Shown: piece by piece, positions 43,051-51,636 of the stretch
Layout: each line of letters begins with the position of its first letter
How positions within the stretch are numbered: the stretch's first letter is position 1
Assembly: GCA_964608915.1 (NCBI GenBank)
Contig: CAZSQA010000025.1
Span: forward strand, 38,049 to 102,048
DNA: 64,000 nt
Direction: 5' to 3'
Source: QWQI01 sp964608915
Lineage (GTDB): Bacteria > Planctomycetota > Planctomycetia > Isosphaerales > Isosphaeraceae
Made by a program: the position numbers and the translations under genes
The notes under the pieces: generated by a model
What the model was told of the DNA's origin: nothing
Seen by the model: the letters and a program-made list of their open reading frames with translations, nothing else
The model's database searches: none

Positions 43051-43392
43051 GCCAGAATCATACGCCTTCATCATGAATATCCCGTGAAGATCGTGTGCTT
43101 TCGTGATGAGATCCGGTGCAGGTTCGAACCGGTATCGACGGCCCTATTTTATGCGAACGGGACCGAAAAAGGGGGCAGGGCCCTGTTTCGAATCAGCTCG
43201 TACTGGATCGGCCGCACCGAATCTGCCAAACTGGTGACACTGCGAACCGCATGCCGAAATGCAGGTCATGCGATGCGGAACGAGCCCGCTCAACCCGGCC
43301 CGCAGGCTTCTCCCACTACGATCAGCCTGGCCCGCCGAAACGCTACGACCGCTTTTCCCGATTCGAACCATTTCACCGGGGACCGATCCGCC
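43051..43392. other. 342-bp divergent intergenic region
   Basis: Lies between the minus-strand hydrolase/pst group and the plus-strand isomerase gene, so it should contain both promoters. A plus-strand frame stays open across it but shows no protein-like conservation and no good start. I could not make out convincing Pho boxes by eye. Confidence 0.45.
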
Positions 43393-44160
43393 ATGCACCG
43401 ACTCGGAACGATCACTTACGACATCGCCAAGGACTGGGACCTGGACCGTATTTTCAAGACTTTGCCGGCCCTCGGCTACGAAGGCGTCGAGCTGCGTACC
43501 ACGCATGCCCACAAAGTCGAAGTCGAATTGAACAAGGCACAGCGCGACGACATTCGCCGCCGGTTCGAAGATTCGCCCCTGGAGCTCGCTGGCCTGGGCA
43601 GCGCGTTCGAATTTCATGCTGCCGATCCGGCCGTCGTCCGGAAAAACATCGATGGAACCAAGGCTTACGTGCGTCTGGCTCACGACATCGGAGCCCCGGG
43701 CGTGAAGGTGCGCCCCAATGGCGTGCCCAAAGGCGAAGACCCTCGCCGCACATTCGAACGGATCGGCAAGGCACTTCATGAAGTCGGTGAGGACGCCGAA
43801 GGGCAGGGCGTGCAGATTCGTGTCGAAGTGCACGGCGCCGTCACCAGCGAACTGCCCAATATCGCAGCCATCCTGGCCCAGGCCGATCATCCGAACGTTT
43901 CTGTCTGCTGGAATTCGAATCCGAGCGACATCGGCCCGGACGGATCGATCGCGGCCAATTTCGCACTCGTCAAGGACCGTATCACCGAAGTGCACCTGCA
44001 TGACCTGACCGACGAAAAATACCCCTGGCGCGAGCTTTTCTCGCTGCTCAAATCGATTCGCTATGACGGATTCACCCTCGCCGAGATTCCTGGCAGCAGC
44101 GATCCGGAACGTGTCCTGAAATATTTCCGAAGCCTCTGGATGGCTTATCAGCCGAAATAA
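43393..44160 (+). CDS. Sugar phosphate isomerase/epimerase family protein (AP-endonuclease-2 TIM barrel)
   Basis: 255 residues from ATG 43393. The TIM barrel pattern begins Leu-Gly-Thr-Ile-Thr-Tyr-Asp and continues with Gly-Tyr-Glu-Gly-Val-Glu-Leu-Arg, Ile-Arg-Val-Glu-Val-His-Gly (metal Glu/His), Val-Cys-Trp-Asn-Ser-Asn-Pro (Asn-Pro variant of the Asp-x-x-His strand), Glu-Val-His-Leu-His-Asp-Leu and Leu-Ala-Glu-Ile-Pro-Gly. These are metal-dependent isomerases or epimerases of the xylose-isomerase-like superfamily, very abundant in planctomycetes. No signal peptide, so cytoplasmic. Substrate unknown. Confidence 0.85.
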   Translation: MHRLGTITYDIAKDWDLDRIFKTLPALGYEGVELRTTHAHKVEVELNKAQRDDIRRRFEDSPLELAGLGSAFEFHAADPAVVRKNIDGTKAYVRLAHDIGAPGVKVRPNGVPKGEDPRRTFERIGKALHEVGEDAEGQGVQIRVEVHGAVTSELPNIAAILAQADHPNVSVCWNSNPSDIGPDGSIAANFALVKDRITEVHLHDLTDEKYPWRELFSLLKSIRYDGFTLAEIPGSSDPERVLKYFRSLWMAYQPK

Positions 44161-44251
44161 TAACCGTGAGCGAACCCCGCAGGCTTTTCCTGAGCGACCG
44201 ATTTCCAGCTCCGGGGGGAAGAGGCGGATTTTCAGAAGATTCCGGCGCGCG

Positions 44252-44293
44252 AAAAAACAGGCCGAACCGCATTCTCTCGAAGCGGTTCGGCCT
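44252..44293 (-). terminator. Intrinsic terminator of the Gly-rich lipoprotein gene
   Basis: Perfect 12-bp stem (44259-44270 with 44282-44293) and an 11-base loop. On the minus strand it is followed by GTTTTTTC. It lies 51 nt beyond the lipoprotein stop and could also stop plus-strand transcripts from the isomerase gene. Confidence 0.85.
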
Positions 44294-44343
44294 TTGGATC
44301 AGGCGATGCTGAAAGGTCGCGACTGGCCTTTGGCCGACGACGG

Positions 44344-45522
44344 TCAGTCGTTGACGATCCGGTTTCCGAAGTCGAGGATCTTCCAGCCCGTATTGCCGTC
44401 GCGGTGCACGCGCATGATCCGGCGTTCGAAGATGGTGCGTTCCGTCTTACCGGTGCCCTTTTCCTTCTTTTCCCGGCCGATCGTGACGCTGAGGCTGCCG
44501 GAAGTCTTGCCCGGCGTCATGTTCATGACCTTGTAATCGGCGAACGTCTCCGCGATGTTGGCGACGTCCTCGTCCGACAGCTTTCGCTCTACGGCGGCGG
44601 TGAAGATTTTTTTCAGTCCCCCAGCTTTCGCCTCGCCGGCGGCGCGACGTGAGATGGCGGCACCGATGCGTTCGCCATCACGTGCCGACGCCGCGGAAAG
44701 GAAACTTTCGACAGCTTTCGCCGGTTCCGTGAAATCGTCCTTAGCCAGATCGCCGCCAGGGCCGCCCTGGCCTCCGAAACCTGGCTGGCCGCCCGCCTGG
44801 CCACCCGCGCCGGTTTGTGCGCTGAGCGCTTCGCCGTTTTCCAGAAACGCCGTTTCCGCAAGCAGGACAGAATTGCCCGTGCCACCGCCACCCGCGAAAC
44901 TGCCGCCCGGTGCACCCGTGCCCGGGGCACCATAGCCGCCTGGAGGCCGCATGGCAGCCGCCTGCCCGCCTGGGCCAGGGGCCGCTCCGAAGCTCACGCC
45001 GGGAGGAGGCCCGCCGCCAGGGCCGCCACTGCCCTGCGAGCCGCTCTGGGCATAGCCGGGCACGTATCCGCCGCCAGCGCCACTGGCCGCACTTGCGGCG
45101 TCGGCACCGGGGCCGGTCGGGGGCGGTCCTTCACGTTCTTCGATACCCTTGCGACCGCCCGATGTCGCGCCCTGGGCCTGCATCATGGCTTGCCTGTTGG
45201 CCGCGTTCGGGTCAGCCGGGGCTGCCGCAGCGCCGGGAGCCGCGCCCGCGCCCTGGGCCTGCATCATGGCTTGCCTGTTGGCCGCGTTCGGGTCTGCCGG
45301 GGCGGCACCGCCAGCGGCCTGTGTGTCCATTTCTCCCTGCCGCTCCTTGGCCTGAGAGCCCAGCCCCTTGACGGTCGGAGGGCCAGCTTTGGGAGCTTCG
45401 GCCGTCGCTGACGGATCGGGTGCGGCTTCTTCGCCTCCGCCGCCGCAACCGGCGAATCCGATGAGGGCCGAAGTCACAATCCACCGGCCCAGAGGCCTGG
45501 CATGCGTGTTCGTACGGAACAT
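44344..45522 (-). CDS. Gly/Ala/Pro-rich lipoprotein of unknown function
   Basis: 392 residues from ATG 45522. A lipobox (Leu-Ile-Gly-Phe-Ala-Gly-Cys) is followed by a long low-complexity region rich in Gly, Ala, Pro and Gln (about residues 25-265) and then a folded ~125-residue domain (from Ala-Lys-Asp-Asp-Phe-Thr-Glu-Pro-Ala-Lys-Ala-Val-Glu-Ser-Phe). The latter looks like an NTF2/DUF4878-type lipoprotein domain, ending Trp-Lys-Ile-Leu-Asp-Phe-Gly. An 18-residue unit, Pro-Ala-Asp-Pro-Asn-Ala-Ala-Asn-Arg-Gln-Ala, is present twice. No recognised activity; probably envelope-attached. Confidence 0.75.
   Translation of the reverse strand: MFRTNTHARPLGRWIVTSALIGFAGCGGGGEEAAPDPSATAEAPKAGPPTVKGLGSQAKERQGEMDTQAAGGAAPADPNAANRQAMMQAQGAGAAPGAAAAPADPNAANRQAMMQAQGATSGGRKGIEEREGPPPTGPGADAASAASGAGGGYVPGYAQSGSQGSGGPGGGPPPGVSFGAAPGPGGQAAAMRPPGGYGAPGTGAPGGSFAGGGGTGNSVLLAETAFLENGEALSAQTGAGGQAGGQPGFGGQGGPGGDLAKDDFTEPAKAVESFLSAASARDGERIGAAISRRAAGEAKAGGLKKIFTAAVERKLSDEDVANIAETFADYKVMNMTPGKTSGSLSVTIGREKKEKGTGKTERTIFERRIMRVHRDGNTGWKILDFGNRIVND
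45167..45294. repeat. 47-bp exact direct repeat inside the lipoprotein gene
   Basis: The 47 bases at 45167-45213 recur unchanged at 45248-45294, offset 81 bp (27 codons), so the repeat is in frame. Perfect identity at DNA level suggests a recent slippage or recombination duplication. Confidence 0.9.
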
Positions 45523-46172
45523 GGAGCGTCTCTCCAGCGTGCGTCGCGTCGTGTTGCGTGATCGGTCGAAAAGTGCGTGTGCGGGAGGCGATTCGTGCGT
45601 GGACGAATCGCTTGTCGTCATTCAATTTCGCACGAATAAGCCGGCAGGTCAATGGCCGGGCGACCGAAAGACTCGATCGATCCGCAGGCGGCATCCTGCC
45701 CCTGTTCGGAATTGGGCGATTCCGTCATCCAGGTGAGTCCATTCTGAATCGATCACTTCCATCCGGTTCGATCCAGAGCACCCTGTCGTCGGGTCGATAT
45801 CGTCCCTCGTGAACCAGCCGGAAGCCGGTCCTAACGAATTCGTAAGCTCCTGGCAGCGGCATCCCGCCAATCGTCGAAGAGCTTCCCATCCAATGCCTTC
45901 GACCTGGTTCATTGACCCATCGACAATGGATTTTGTTAATTTAGGATGTTTGGCGTGATTGCATCTGATCAGGAAGGCTTTGCGGGGCGGTTTCCGGGTT
46001 CCGGCGACTCTCAGGCGGATCGGATTCGGACTCTCCCGCTTGTTTCCCGGCTTTGTCGCCCGCTCCGAATTGACATCCGCCCCGATCGCATTTAGTATCG
46101 ACGTGAAACGCGAGCCGCAACGCAAACCGTGTTACGGGCCGTTTCGCAATGTTCGAGGAAGGACTCCGTCCG
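45523..46172. other. 650-bp stretch without a convincing gene
   Basis: The longest gene-poor interval in the window, divergent between the lipoprotein and the TolQ-type gene. Open frames here (for example 45649-46125 minus) have no start with a ribosome-binding site, no recognised motif and a composition typical of antisense noise. A modestly AT-rich core lies near 45925-45960. Promoters for both flanking genes must be here; an RNA gene is not excluded. Confidence 0.5.
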
Positions 46173-47102
46173 ATGAGACGTCGACCGGGCACATGGCTGC
46201 AACGCGTTTTCATGCCCGGATTGCTCGCTCTGGGCATCGCCTGCGGCGTGTCGGCATTCGCCCAGGAACGTGCGCCGGAATCGGCCGAACCGCCCGCCAA
46301 GGCCAAGAGTTCGAACCCATCGCCGAACGTCGCCGCCACGCCCGCGCCGGCAGCACCGACAGGCGCGATCTCCGCACCGGCAGGTACGCCTAACCCTGAA
46401 ACACTGCTCGATCGCCGCCGCATCGCCGAATTGATCTCGGTCGAGAACCCGATGATCTGGCCCATGATTCTTTGCTCGATCGTGGCGCTGGGCTATTTTC
46501 TCGACCGCTGGTTTTCGCTCAGGCGCGGGCGGATCGTCCCGCGGGAGTTCGTGAACCGCTTTCTCGACCGCCTCGGCTCGGGCAAGCTTGACCGCGAACG
46601 TGCACTCGACCTGTGCAAGGCGAACGATTCGCCCGCCGCGCGGGTGTTCTCGCAGATCCTCCTGATGTGGGGCGAGCCGGCCGGCCAGATCCGGGCCGCG
46701 ATCGGCCAGGCGATCGGGGCCGAATACGTCAATCTCCGACGCAACATTCGCGTGCTCAACGCCACGGCCTCACTGGCTCCTCTGATCGGTCTACTGGGCA
46801 CGGTGGTCGGGATCATCGAATCGTTCAATGCCCTGGGTTCGAAGAACGTATCGTCGAAAAGTGCGGCGCTGGCCGAAGGGATCGGCCTGGCGCTGGTGAT
46901 GACGGCCCTGGGGCTCGTCGTGGCGATCGCTTCTGTCACGGCTTACTACTATCTTCTGGGCAAGCTGGACGCCTCGATCTCAGCCCTGGAGCAGGAATCC
47001 GTGCGAGTCATGGAACTGGTCGCCGGTCAGCCGGGCAGGGGGGGCGGCGATCGGCGCGGGCATATCGAAATGTCGCGCGGCATCGATTCGCGTATCGCCT
47101 GA
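46173..47102 (+). CDS. MotA/TolQ/ExbB proton-channel family protein
   Basis: 309 residues from ATG 46173, with GAGGAAGGA nine bases upstream; ATG 46149 is an alternative. A signal-like hydrophobic segment (Leu-Leu-Ala-Leu-Gly-Ile-Ala-Cys-Gly-Val-Ser-Ala-Phe-Ala) and a Pro/Ala-rich periplasmic linker come first. Then follow three TolQ-type helices: Met-Ile-Trp-Pro-Met-Ile-Leu-Cys-Ser-Ile, Ala-Ser-Leu-Ala-Pro-Leu-Ile-Gly-Leu-Leu-Gly-Thr-Val-Val-Gly-Ile-Ile, and Ala-Leu-Val-Met-Thr-Ala-Leu-Gly-Leu-Val-Val-Ala. The Gly-Leu-Leu-Gly-Thr-Val motif is the family hallmark. With the adjacent ExbD/TolR protein it should form a proton-motive-force transducer in the inner membrane. Confidence 0.9.
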   Translation: MRRRPGTWLQRVFMPGLLALGIACGVSAFAQERAPESAEPPAKAKSSNPSPNVAATPAPAAPTGAISAPAGTPNPETLLDRRRIAELISVENPMIWPMILCSIVALGYFLDRWFSLRRGRIVPREFVNRFLDRLGSGKLDRERALDLCKANDSPAARVFSQILLMWGEPAGQIRAAIGQAIGAEYVNLRRNIRVLNATASLAPLIGLLGTVVGIIESFNALGSKNVSSKSAALAEGIGLALVMTALGLVVAIASVTAYYYLLGKLDASISALEQESVRVMELVAGQPGRGGGDRRGHIEMSRGIDSRIA

Positions 47103-47226
47103 TCAGCTCGGCGCTGGGGCATCGACCTTCAGGGCCGTTCCAGCGTCCGGCCATCGCCTGGTGGCGATTCGGCCTCTCGTGTTGCGATTCGAGAACGTTC
47201 GGCTTTCGGGGGGATCGGTCACCGCG

Positions 47227-47673
47227 ATGCATTACGGACACTCCAGCGGCGAAGAGCACCCCTTCATCAACATGACGCCGATGGTGGACGTGATCCTCTG
47301 TCTGCTCGTCTTTTTTCTCGCCGCGACAAGGCTTTACGACTGGGACGACTCGGAGCTGCCGGTGCAGGTGCCGGAGGTCGGGTCGGCGCGCCCCGCGACG
47401 GAGCCACCGGACGACCTTCGCGTGACGATCGTCAATCCGGGGCTTGTGAATGTCCGTGGCAGATCCTATGATTTGAGGGGGCTCGTCGGCGTTCTCGACG
47501 AAGCCCGGACACGGTTCGAAGACCAGGGCGTGCTGATCCAGGGCGACGCAAAGTTGACCTATCAGGATGTGGCCGACGTACTTGCCGCGTGCGATCAGGC
47601 CCGGATCCGGTCGGTCCGTCTGGCAGTCAAGCCGCGAGAGATCGAAAGAAGTTCCGGGTCCGGCGCTCCCTAA
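47227..47673 (+). CDS. ExbD/TolR-family biopolymer transport protein
   Basis: 148 residues from ATG 47227. A short cytoplasmic N-terminus (His-Pro-Phe-Ile-Asn-Met-Thr-Pro-Met-Val-Asp) leads into a single membrane helix (Val-Ile-Leu-Cys-Leu-Leu-Val-Phe-Phe-Leu). That helix begins with the proton-conducting Asp of the family (Pro-Met-Val-Asp-Val). The periplasmic domain ends in the typical Gly-Asp-Ala-Lys-Leu-Thr-Tyr-Gln-Asp-Val-Ala-Asp-Val-Leu segment. Partner of the preceding TolQ/ExbB-type protein (124 nt apart). No TonB-like protein is adjacent. Confidence 0.88.
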   Translation: MHYGHSSGEEHPFINMTPMVDVILCLLVFFLAATRLYDWDDSELPVQVPEVGSARPATEPPDDLRVTIVNPGLVNVRGRSYDLRGLVGVLDEARTRFEDQGVLIQGDAKLTYQDVADVLAACDQARIRSVRLAVKPREIERSSGSGAP

Positions 47674-47704
47674 GTCACTGTCATCTATAAGGTTGAATAA
47701 CGCC

Positions 47705-48415
47705 GTGGAGTGGATCGACTCAATCCGTCAGTTACTGAAGGCCGAATATGTCGTGAACCTCGGCTACGTGGCGATGGCCATCGTCGTCTTCACGGAAACC
47801 GGCCTTCTCGTCGGCTTCTGCCTGCCGGGCGATTCGCTGCTGATCACGGCCGGCATGTTCGCCTCTTCGGCCATCGAAGCCAACGAACTGACGAAAAACC
47901 TGAAGCTGGATCTGCTCACGCTGAATATGTGGCTGGTGCCCGCCGCGATCCTGGGCGATACCGTCGGCTATTGGATCGGCTATCACTCCGGCAAGAAACT
48001 GTTCAAGCGTGAAGAATCGCTGCTGTTTCACCCGAAACACCTGGCACGGGCCCAGGAGTTTTATGAGGAGAACGGCGCGAAGACGATCATCCTCGCCCGG
48101 TTCGTGCCCATCATCCGCACATTCGCGCCCATCGTCGCCGGCATCGGCCGGATGAATTACGTCAAGTTCCTCCAGTATAACGTGATCGGCGGATTTCTCT
48201 GGGTCACCGGTCTGACTACGACCGGCTTCCTGCTCGGCCAGCAATTTCCCGGGCTGGCGAAATCGCTCGAAAAACTCATCATTTTTGTGGTCTTCCTCTC
48301 CGTTCTGCCGCTGATCATTCACGGCGTCAAGGATCGTCTCAAGGCACGCAAAGCCCAAAGGACATATCTTCCCGCCGACTCCGTCCCGCCGCCGGCTTCC
48401 GCTGAGGAAGCGTAA
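47705..48415 (+). CDS. DedA/VTT-family integral membrane protein
   Basis: 236 residues from GTG 47705; no ATG occurs before the first helix, and AAGG lies upstream. Conserved DedA features: Glu-Thr-Gly-Leu-Leu-Val-Gly-Phe-Cys-Leu-Pro-Gly-Asp-Ser-Leu-Leu (re-entrant loop), Gly-Asp-Thr-Val-Gly-Tyr-Trp-Ile-Gly, Phe-Tyr-Glu-Glu-Asn-Gly-Ala-Lys, and Ala-Arg-Phe-Val-Pro-Ile-Ile-Arg-Thr-Phe-Ala-Pro-Ile-Val-Ala-Gly with the essential Arg residues. DedA proteins are implicated in undecaprenyl-phosphate or phospholipid flipping at the inner membrane. It starts 31 nt after the ExbD-type gene and may share its transcript. Confidence 0.9.
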   Translation: MEWIDSIRQLLKAEYVVNLGYVAMAIVVFTETGLLVGFCLPGDSLLITAGMFASSAIEANELTKNLKLDLLTLNMWLVPAAILGDTVGYWIGYHSGKKLFKREESLLFHPKHLARAQEFYEENGAKTIILARFVPIIRTFAPIVAGIGRMNYVKFLQYNVIGGFLWVTGLTTTGFLLGQQFPGLAKSLEKLIIFVVFLSVLPLIIHGVKDRLKARKAQRTYLPADSVPPPASAEEA

Positions 48416-48448
48416 TCGCGGCGCATTCCTGGCTTACGGAACGCTTCG

Positions 48449-49156
48449 ATGTCCGATCATTCGAAACTGCCTGATCTTGTGGTCTTCGACATCGCCGGTA
48501 CGACCGTCGTCGACGACGGCGAGGTGGGCCGCTGTTTTCAGGATTCGCTCGCGACGGAAGGTCTCGAAGTTCCTGAGGAAAGCGTCAACGAAGTCATGGG
48601 CTTGCCGAAGCGGATCGCGATCCGCCAGCTCCTCGAGGAATACGCCCCCGAGACGCTGACCGACGACCTCGTCGATCGGCTCCATGCTGATTTCGAACGG
48701 CGCATGATCGATCACTACCTGAACAGCCCGGATGTCGCCGTTTATCCCGGCGTCCTGGCCCTGTTTCGGGAACTCCGCCAGAACGGCGTCGCGGTCGCCG
48801 TCAATACCGGCTTCCCCCGCCCGATTCTCGACGCCATCATGGAACGGCTCGGCTGGCGCGTCGGCCACACCATCGACGGCGCCATCGCCTCCGACGAAGC
48901 CCCCCGCGGCCGCCCTTACGCGGACATGGTGCATATCCTCATGCGCCAGCTCGGGTTGAGCGATGCCAGGCGGGTCGCCAAGGTCGGCGATACGCCTTCG
49001 GATATCGCCGAAGGCAAGGCCGCTGGCTGTGGCTGGGTCGTCGCCGTGAGCTATGGCACTCACACCCGCGAAGAACTCGAAATCGAAAAGCCGTCCCATC
49101 TGGCGGACAATATTCCCCAGATTGCCCAGGTATTCGATCTTTCGGTGTCGGTCTAG
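48449..49156 (+). CDS. HAD-superfamily phosphonatase-like hydrolase
   Basis: 235 residues. Motif I reads Val-Phe-Asp-Ile-Ala-Gly-Thr-Thr-Val (nucleophile Asp14 and a Thr-Thr shared with phosphonoacetaldehyde hydrolases). Motif II is Asn-Thr-Gly-Phe, motif III the Arg-Gly-Arg-Pro region (cap-proximal), and motif IV Val-Gly-Asp-Thr-Pro-Ser-Asp. The layout matches the phosphonatase-like HAD group rather than true PhnX, because the Schiff-base Lys environment of PhnX is not evident. It probably dephosphorylates a small metabolite. It follows the DedA gene by 33 nt on the same strand. Confidence 0.85.
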   Translation: MSDHSKLPDLVVFDIAGTTVVDDGEVGRCFQDSLATEGLEVPEESVNEVMGLPKRIAIRQLLEEYAPETLTDDLVDRLHADFERRMIDHYLNSPDVAVYPGVLALFRELRQNGVAVAVNTGFPRPILDAIMERLGWRVGHTIDGAIASDEAPRGRPYADMVHILMRQLGLSDARRVAKVGDTPSDIAEGKAAGCGWVVAVSYGTHTREELEIEKPSHLADNIPQIAQVFDLSVSV

Positions 49157-49370
49157 TCAGGCCGAATTTTGACCGATAAGAACTGAAGTACGCGAACTGC
49201 GCTGTTGGCGGCGGAGACGCTCAATTGCCGGGGCGATCCTGTGTGATTGCTCTTGCCTGAATCCGCGAAAGCAAGCACAATGCGGGCCAGCCCGCGCAAG
49301 GACGCACGACCAGGCTCAAAGCCCGGCAGGGATGCGGGCCGTCATGGATCGGCCAAGGACTCTCAGGACG

Positions 49371-51584
49371 ATGAAGAATTTCTTCCGGCTTTTGACTTAC
49401 TCCTGGCGCTATCGAAGCCGGTTCTTCTGGTCACTGGTATGTGCCGGCGTCGCGGCCCTGATGTGGGGCGCCAACATTTCGGCCGTTTATCCGCTCCTCA
49501 AGATTCTGTTCTACAGCCAGAACGTGCAGACGTGGATGGCCGAGAAGATCGAAACGACGGACATCGAGGCTCAGGTCCTTCAGGCCCGTCTCGACGAAGT
49601 CCGCCGCCTGGGCGACGCCATTCAGGCCAGGCAGGTGAAGTCCGACGAGATCAAGGCGAGCCTTCGCGAATATGCCGAGCATGAACGAGCCACCCGGCCG
49701 CTGCCCGTCGCGGAGATCGAACTCGCCGAAGGCAAAACGCGCATGGCCGCCAAGCCGCCCGTTTCGCGTGAGCACCGCATCGCCGAAGCCCGCCACGACG
49801 AGCTCTCTCGATTGGCCAACGCCGTCCTGGCTGCCGACAAGGGCGAACTCAACCGCCGCTCCGAAACCCTCAGCGACGAACTCTCGTCGAACAAGCTCTG
49901 GGCCCGCCGCTATGCCGGCATGCAGCCTTATGTGGTCGCATATCTCCCGGCCGATGGCTTCCACACGCTCGTGTGGCTCATCGGGCTGGTCATGCTGATG
50001 GTCGTCGTGAAGGGCATCTTCCAGTTCTTCCAGGATGTTCTCGTCGCCGACCTGACCCAGCTCTCGCTTTTCGAAATCCGCCGACAGATGTATCGCAAGG
50101 TGCTTTCCCTCGACCTCGCGTCAATCGAGAAAACACCCTCGGCCGAACTCATGGCCCGGTTCACGAACGACATGGAGATGATCGCCCAGGGCATCAACAC
50201 CATCGCGGGCAAGATGATCCGCGAGCCGATGCGTATCGTCTCGTGCCTGTCCGTCGCATTCTGGCTCAACTGGCGTCTCACGCTCATGGCCCTGATCGTC
50301 GTGCCGATTTCGGCCGTGACGACCGCCCGTGTCGGGAGGACGCTCAAGAAAGCCGTCCGCAAGAGCCTCGAAAGCGTCTCGTCGATCTACCGTCAGCTTC
50401 AGGAAACGTTTCAGGGCATCCGGGTAGTCAAGGCCTACAACCGCGAACGCTACGAGCGGCTCCGGTTCTACGGCGAAATCAAGCGGCTTTACAAGAAGTC
50501 GATCCGCGTCGCCACGATCGACGCTCTCTCCGACCCCGCCCTCGAATTCCTCGCTCTTTCCAGCGTCTGCATCTGCCTGCTGGCCGGTTCATATCTCGTG
50601 CTGCGCGAGACCATGTTCCTCGACCTCGGCATCTTCCAGCTTCAGCTTTCCAGCCGGCTGATGTCGATCGAAGACCTGCTCACGCTCTATGCCATGCTGG
50701 CCGGCGTGTCCGACCCGATACGCAAGCTTTCCAACGTCCATTCGAAGATTCAGCGGGCCGCCGCCTCGGCCGACCGCATTTGTGCCCTCATGGACACCGA
50801 GCCGCAGGTGAAGAACCAGCCCGGCGCCCTGCGGGAAGTCAAGCACACCCTGGCGATCGAATTCGACCGCGTCAGCTTCAGCTACAACGGCCGCGACCCG
50901 GTTATCCGCGACATCTCGCTGAAAGTCCGCCACGGCGAAACCATCGCATTCGTCGGCCATAACGGCTGCGGCAAGTCCACGCTCATGAGCCTTCTGCCCC
51001 GGTTCTGGGACGTCGCCACCGGTTCGATCCGCATCGACGGCATCGACATCCGTGAAATGCACACGTCGTCCCTGCGGCGAATGATGGGCATCGTCACTCA
51101 GGAGACTGTCCTTTTCGCCGACACCGTGGCCGCCAATCTCAGCTTCGGCGACCCGAACGTGCCCCGCGAGCGGATCATCGAAGCCGCCAAACAGGCCTAT
51201 GCCCACCAGTTCATCGAAAGCCTGCCTGACGGCTACGACACCGTCCTGGCCGACCGTGGTATGAATCTTTCGGGCGGGCAGCGTCAGCGCCTGGCCCTGG
51301 CCCGGGCGATCCTGCGGGATCCGGCGATCCTGATCCTCGACGAAGCCACCAGCGCCGTCGATATCGAGGACGAAGCCCTGATCCGCCGCGCCATCGAGGA
51401 CTTCGCCGCCGGCCGCACCACGTTCATCATCAGCCACAGCCTGGGCACGATGTCATGTGCCGACCGGATCGTGATGATGTCCTCCGGCCGCATCGAAGCC
51501 ATCGGCACCGAGGAAGAGCTGCGCCGCTCGAACCCGATGTTCCGCCGGCTGCATGAGATTCACTATCAGCGCGAGAGTGCCTGA
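49371..51584 (+). CDS. ABC exporter (fused permease and ATPase, MsbA-like) with extracytoplasmic insertion
   Basis: 737 residues from ATG 49371; ATGs at 49332 and 49344 are alternatives. The NBD is complete: Walker A Gly-His-Asn-Gly-Cys-Gly-Lys-Ser-Thr, Leu-Ser-Gly-Gly-Gln-Arg-Gln-Arg, Walker B Leu-Ile-Leu-Asp-Glu-Ala, and H-loop Ile-Ser-His-Ser. The permease has six helices, but between TM1 (about 17-37) and TM2 (about 195-212) lies a ~135-residue charged, helical, coiled-coil-like insertion absent from MsbA. It probably exports a lipid or lipid-linked substrate as a homodimer. Monocistronic. Confidence 0.92.
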   Translation: MKNFFRLLTYSWRYRSRFFWSLVCAGVAALMWGANISAVYPLLKILFYSQNVQTWMAEKIETTDIEAQVLQARLDEVRRLGDAIQARQVKSDEIKASLREYAEHERATRPLPVAEIELAEGKTRMAAKPPVSREHRIAEARHDELSRLANAVLAADKGELNRRSETLSDELSSNKLWARRYAGMQPYVVAYLPADGFHTLVWLIGLVMLMVVVKGIFQFFQDVLVADLTQLSLFEIRRQMYRKVLSLDLASIEKTPSAELMARFTNDMEMIAQGINTIAGKMIREPMRIVSCLSVAFWLNWRLTLMALIVVPISAVTTARVGRTLKKAVRKSLESVSSIYRQLQETFQGIRVVKAYNRERYERLRFYGEIKRLYKKSIRVATIDALSDPALEFLALSSVCICLLAGSYLVLRETMFLDLGIFQLQLSSRLMSIEDLLTLYAMLAGVSDPIRKLSNVHSKIQRAAASADRICALMDTEPQVKNQPGALREVKHTLAIEFDRVSFSYNGRDPVIRDISLKVRHGETIAFVGHNGCGKSTLMSLLPRFWDVATGSIRIDGIDIREMHTSSLRRMMGIVTQETVLFADTVAANLSFGDPNVPRERIIEAAKQAYAHQFIESLPDGYDTVLADRGMNLSGGQRQRLALARAILRDPAILILDEATSAVDIEDEALIRRAIEDFAAGRTTFIISHSLGTMSCADRIVMMSSGRIEAIGTEEELRRSNPMFRRLHEIHYQRESA

Positions 51585-51636
51585 GGGACTTGGTCCGATT
51601 GATCATTCCTCTTGTCCCGCCGTCTATCGACCGGGG

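Noticed and set aside
45649..46125. 158-codon minus-strand ORF in the 650-bp gap
   Set aside because: No recognisable motif, no ribosome-binding site and amino-acid composition typical of antisense frames.
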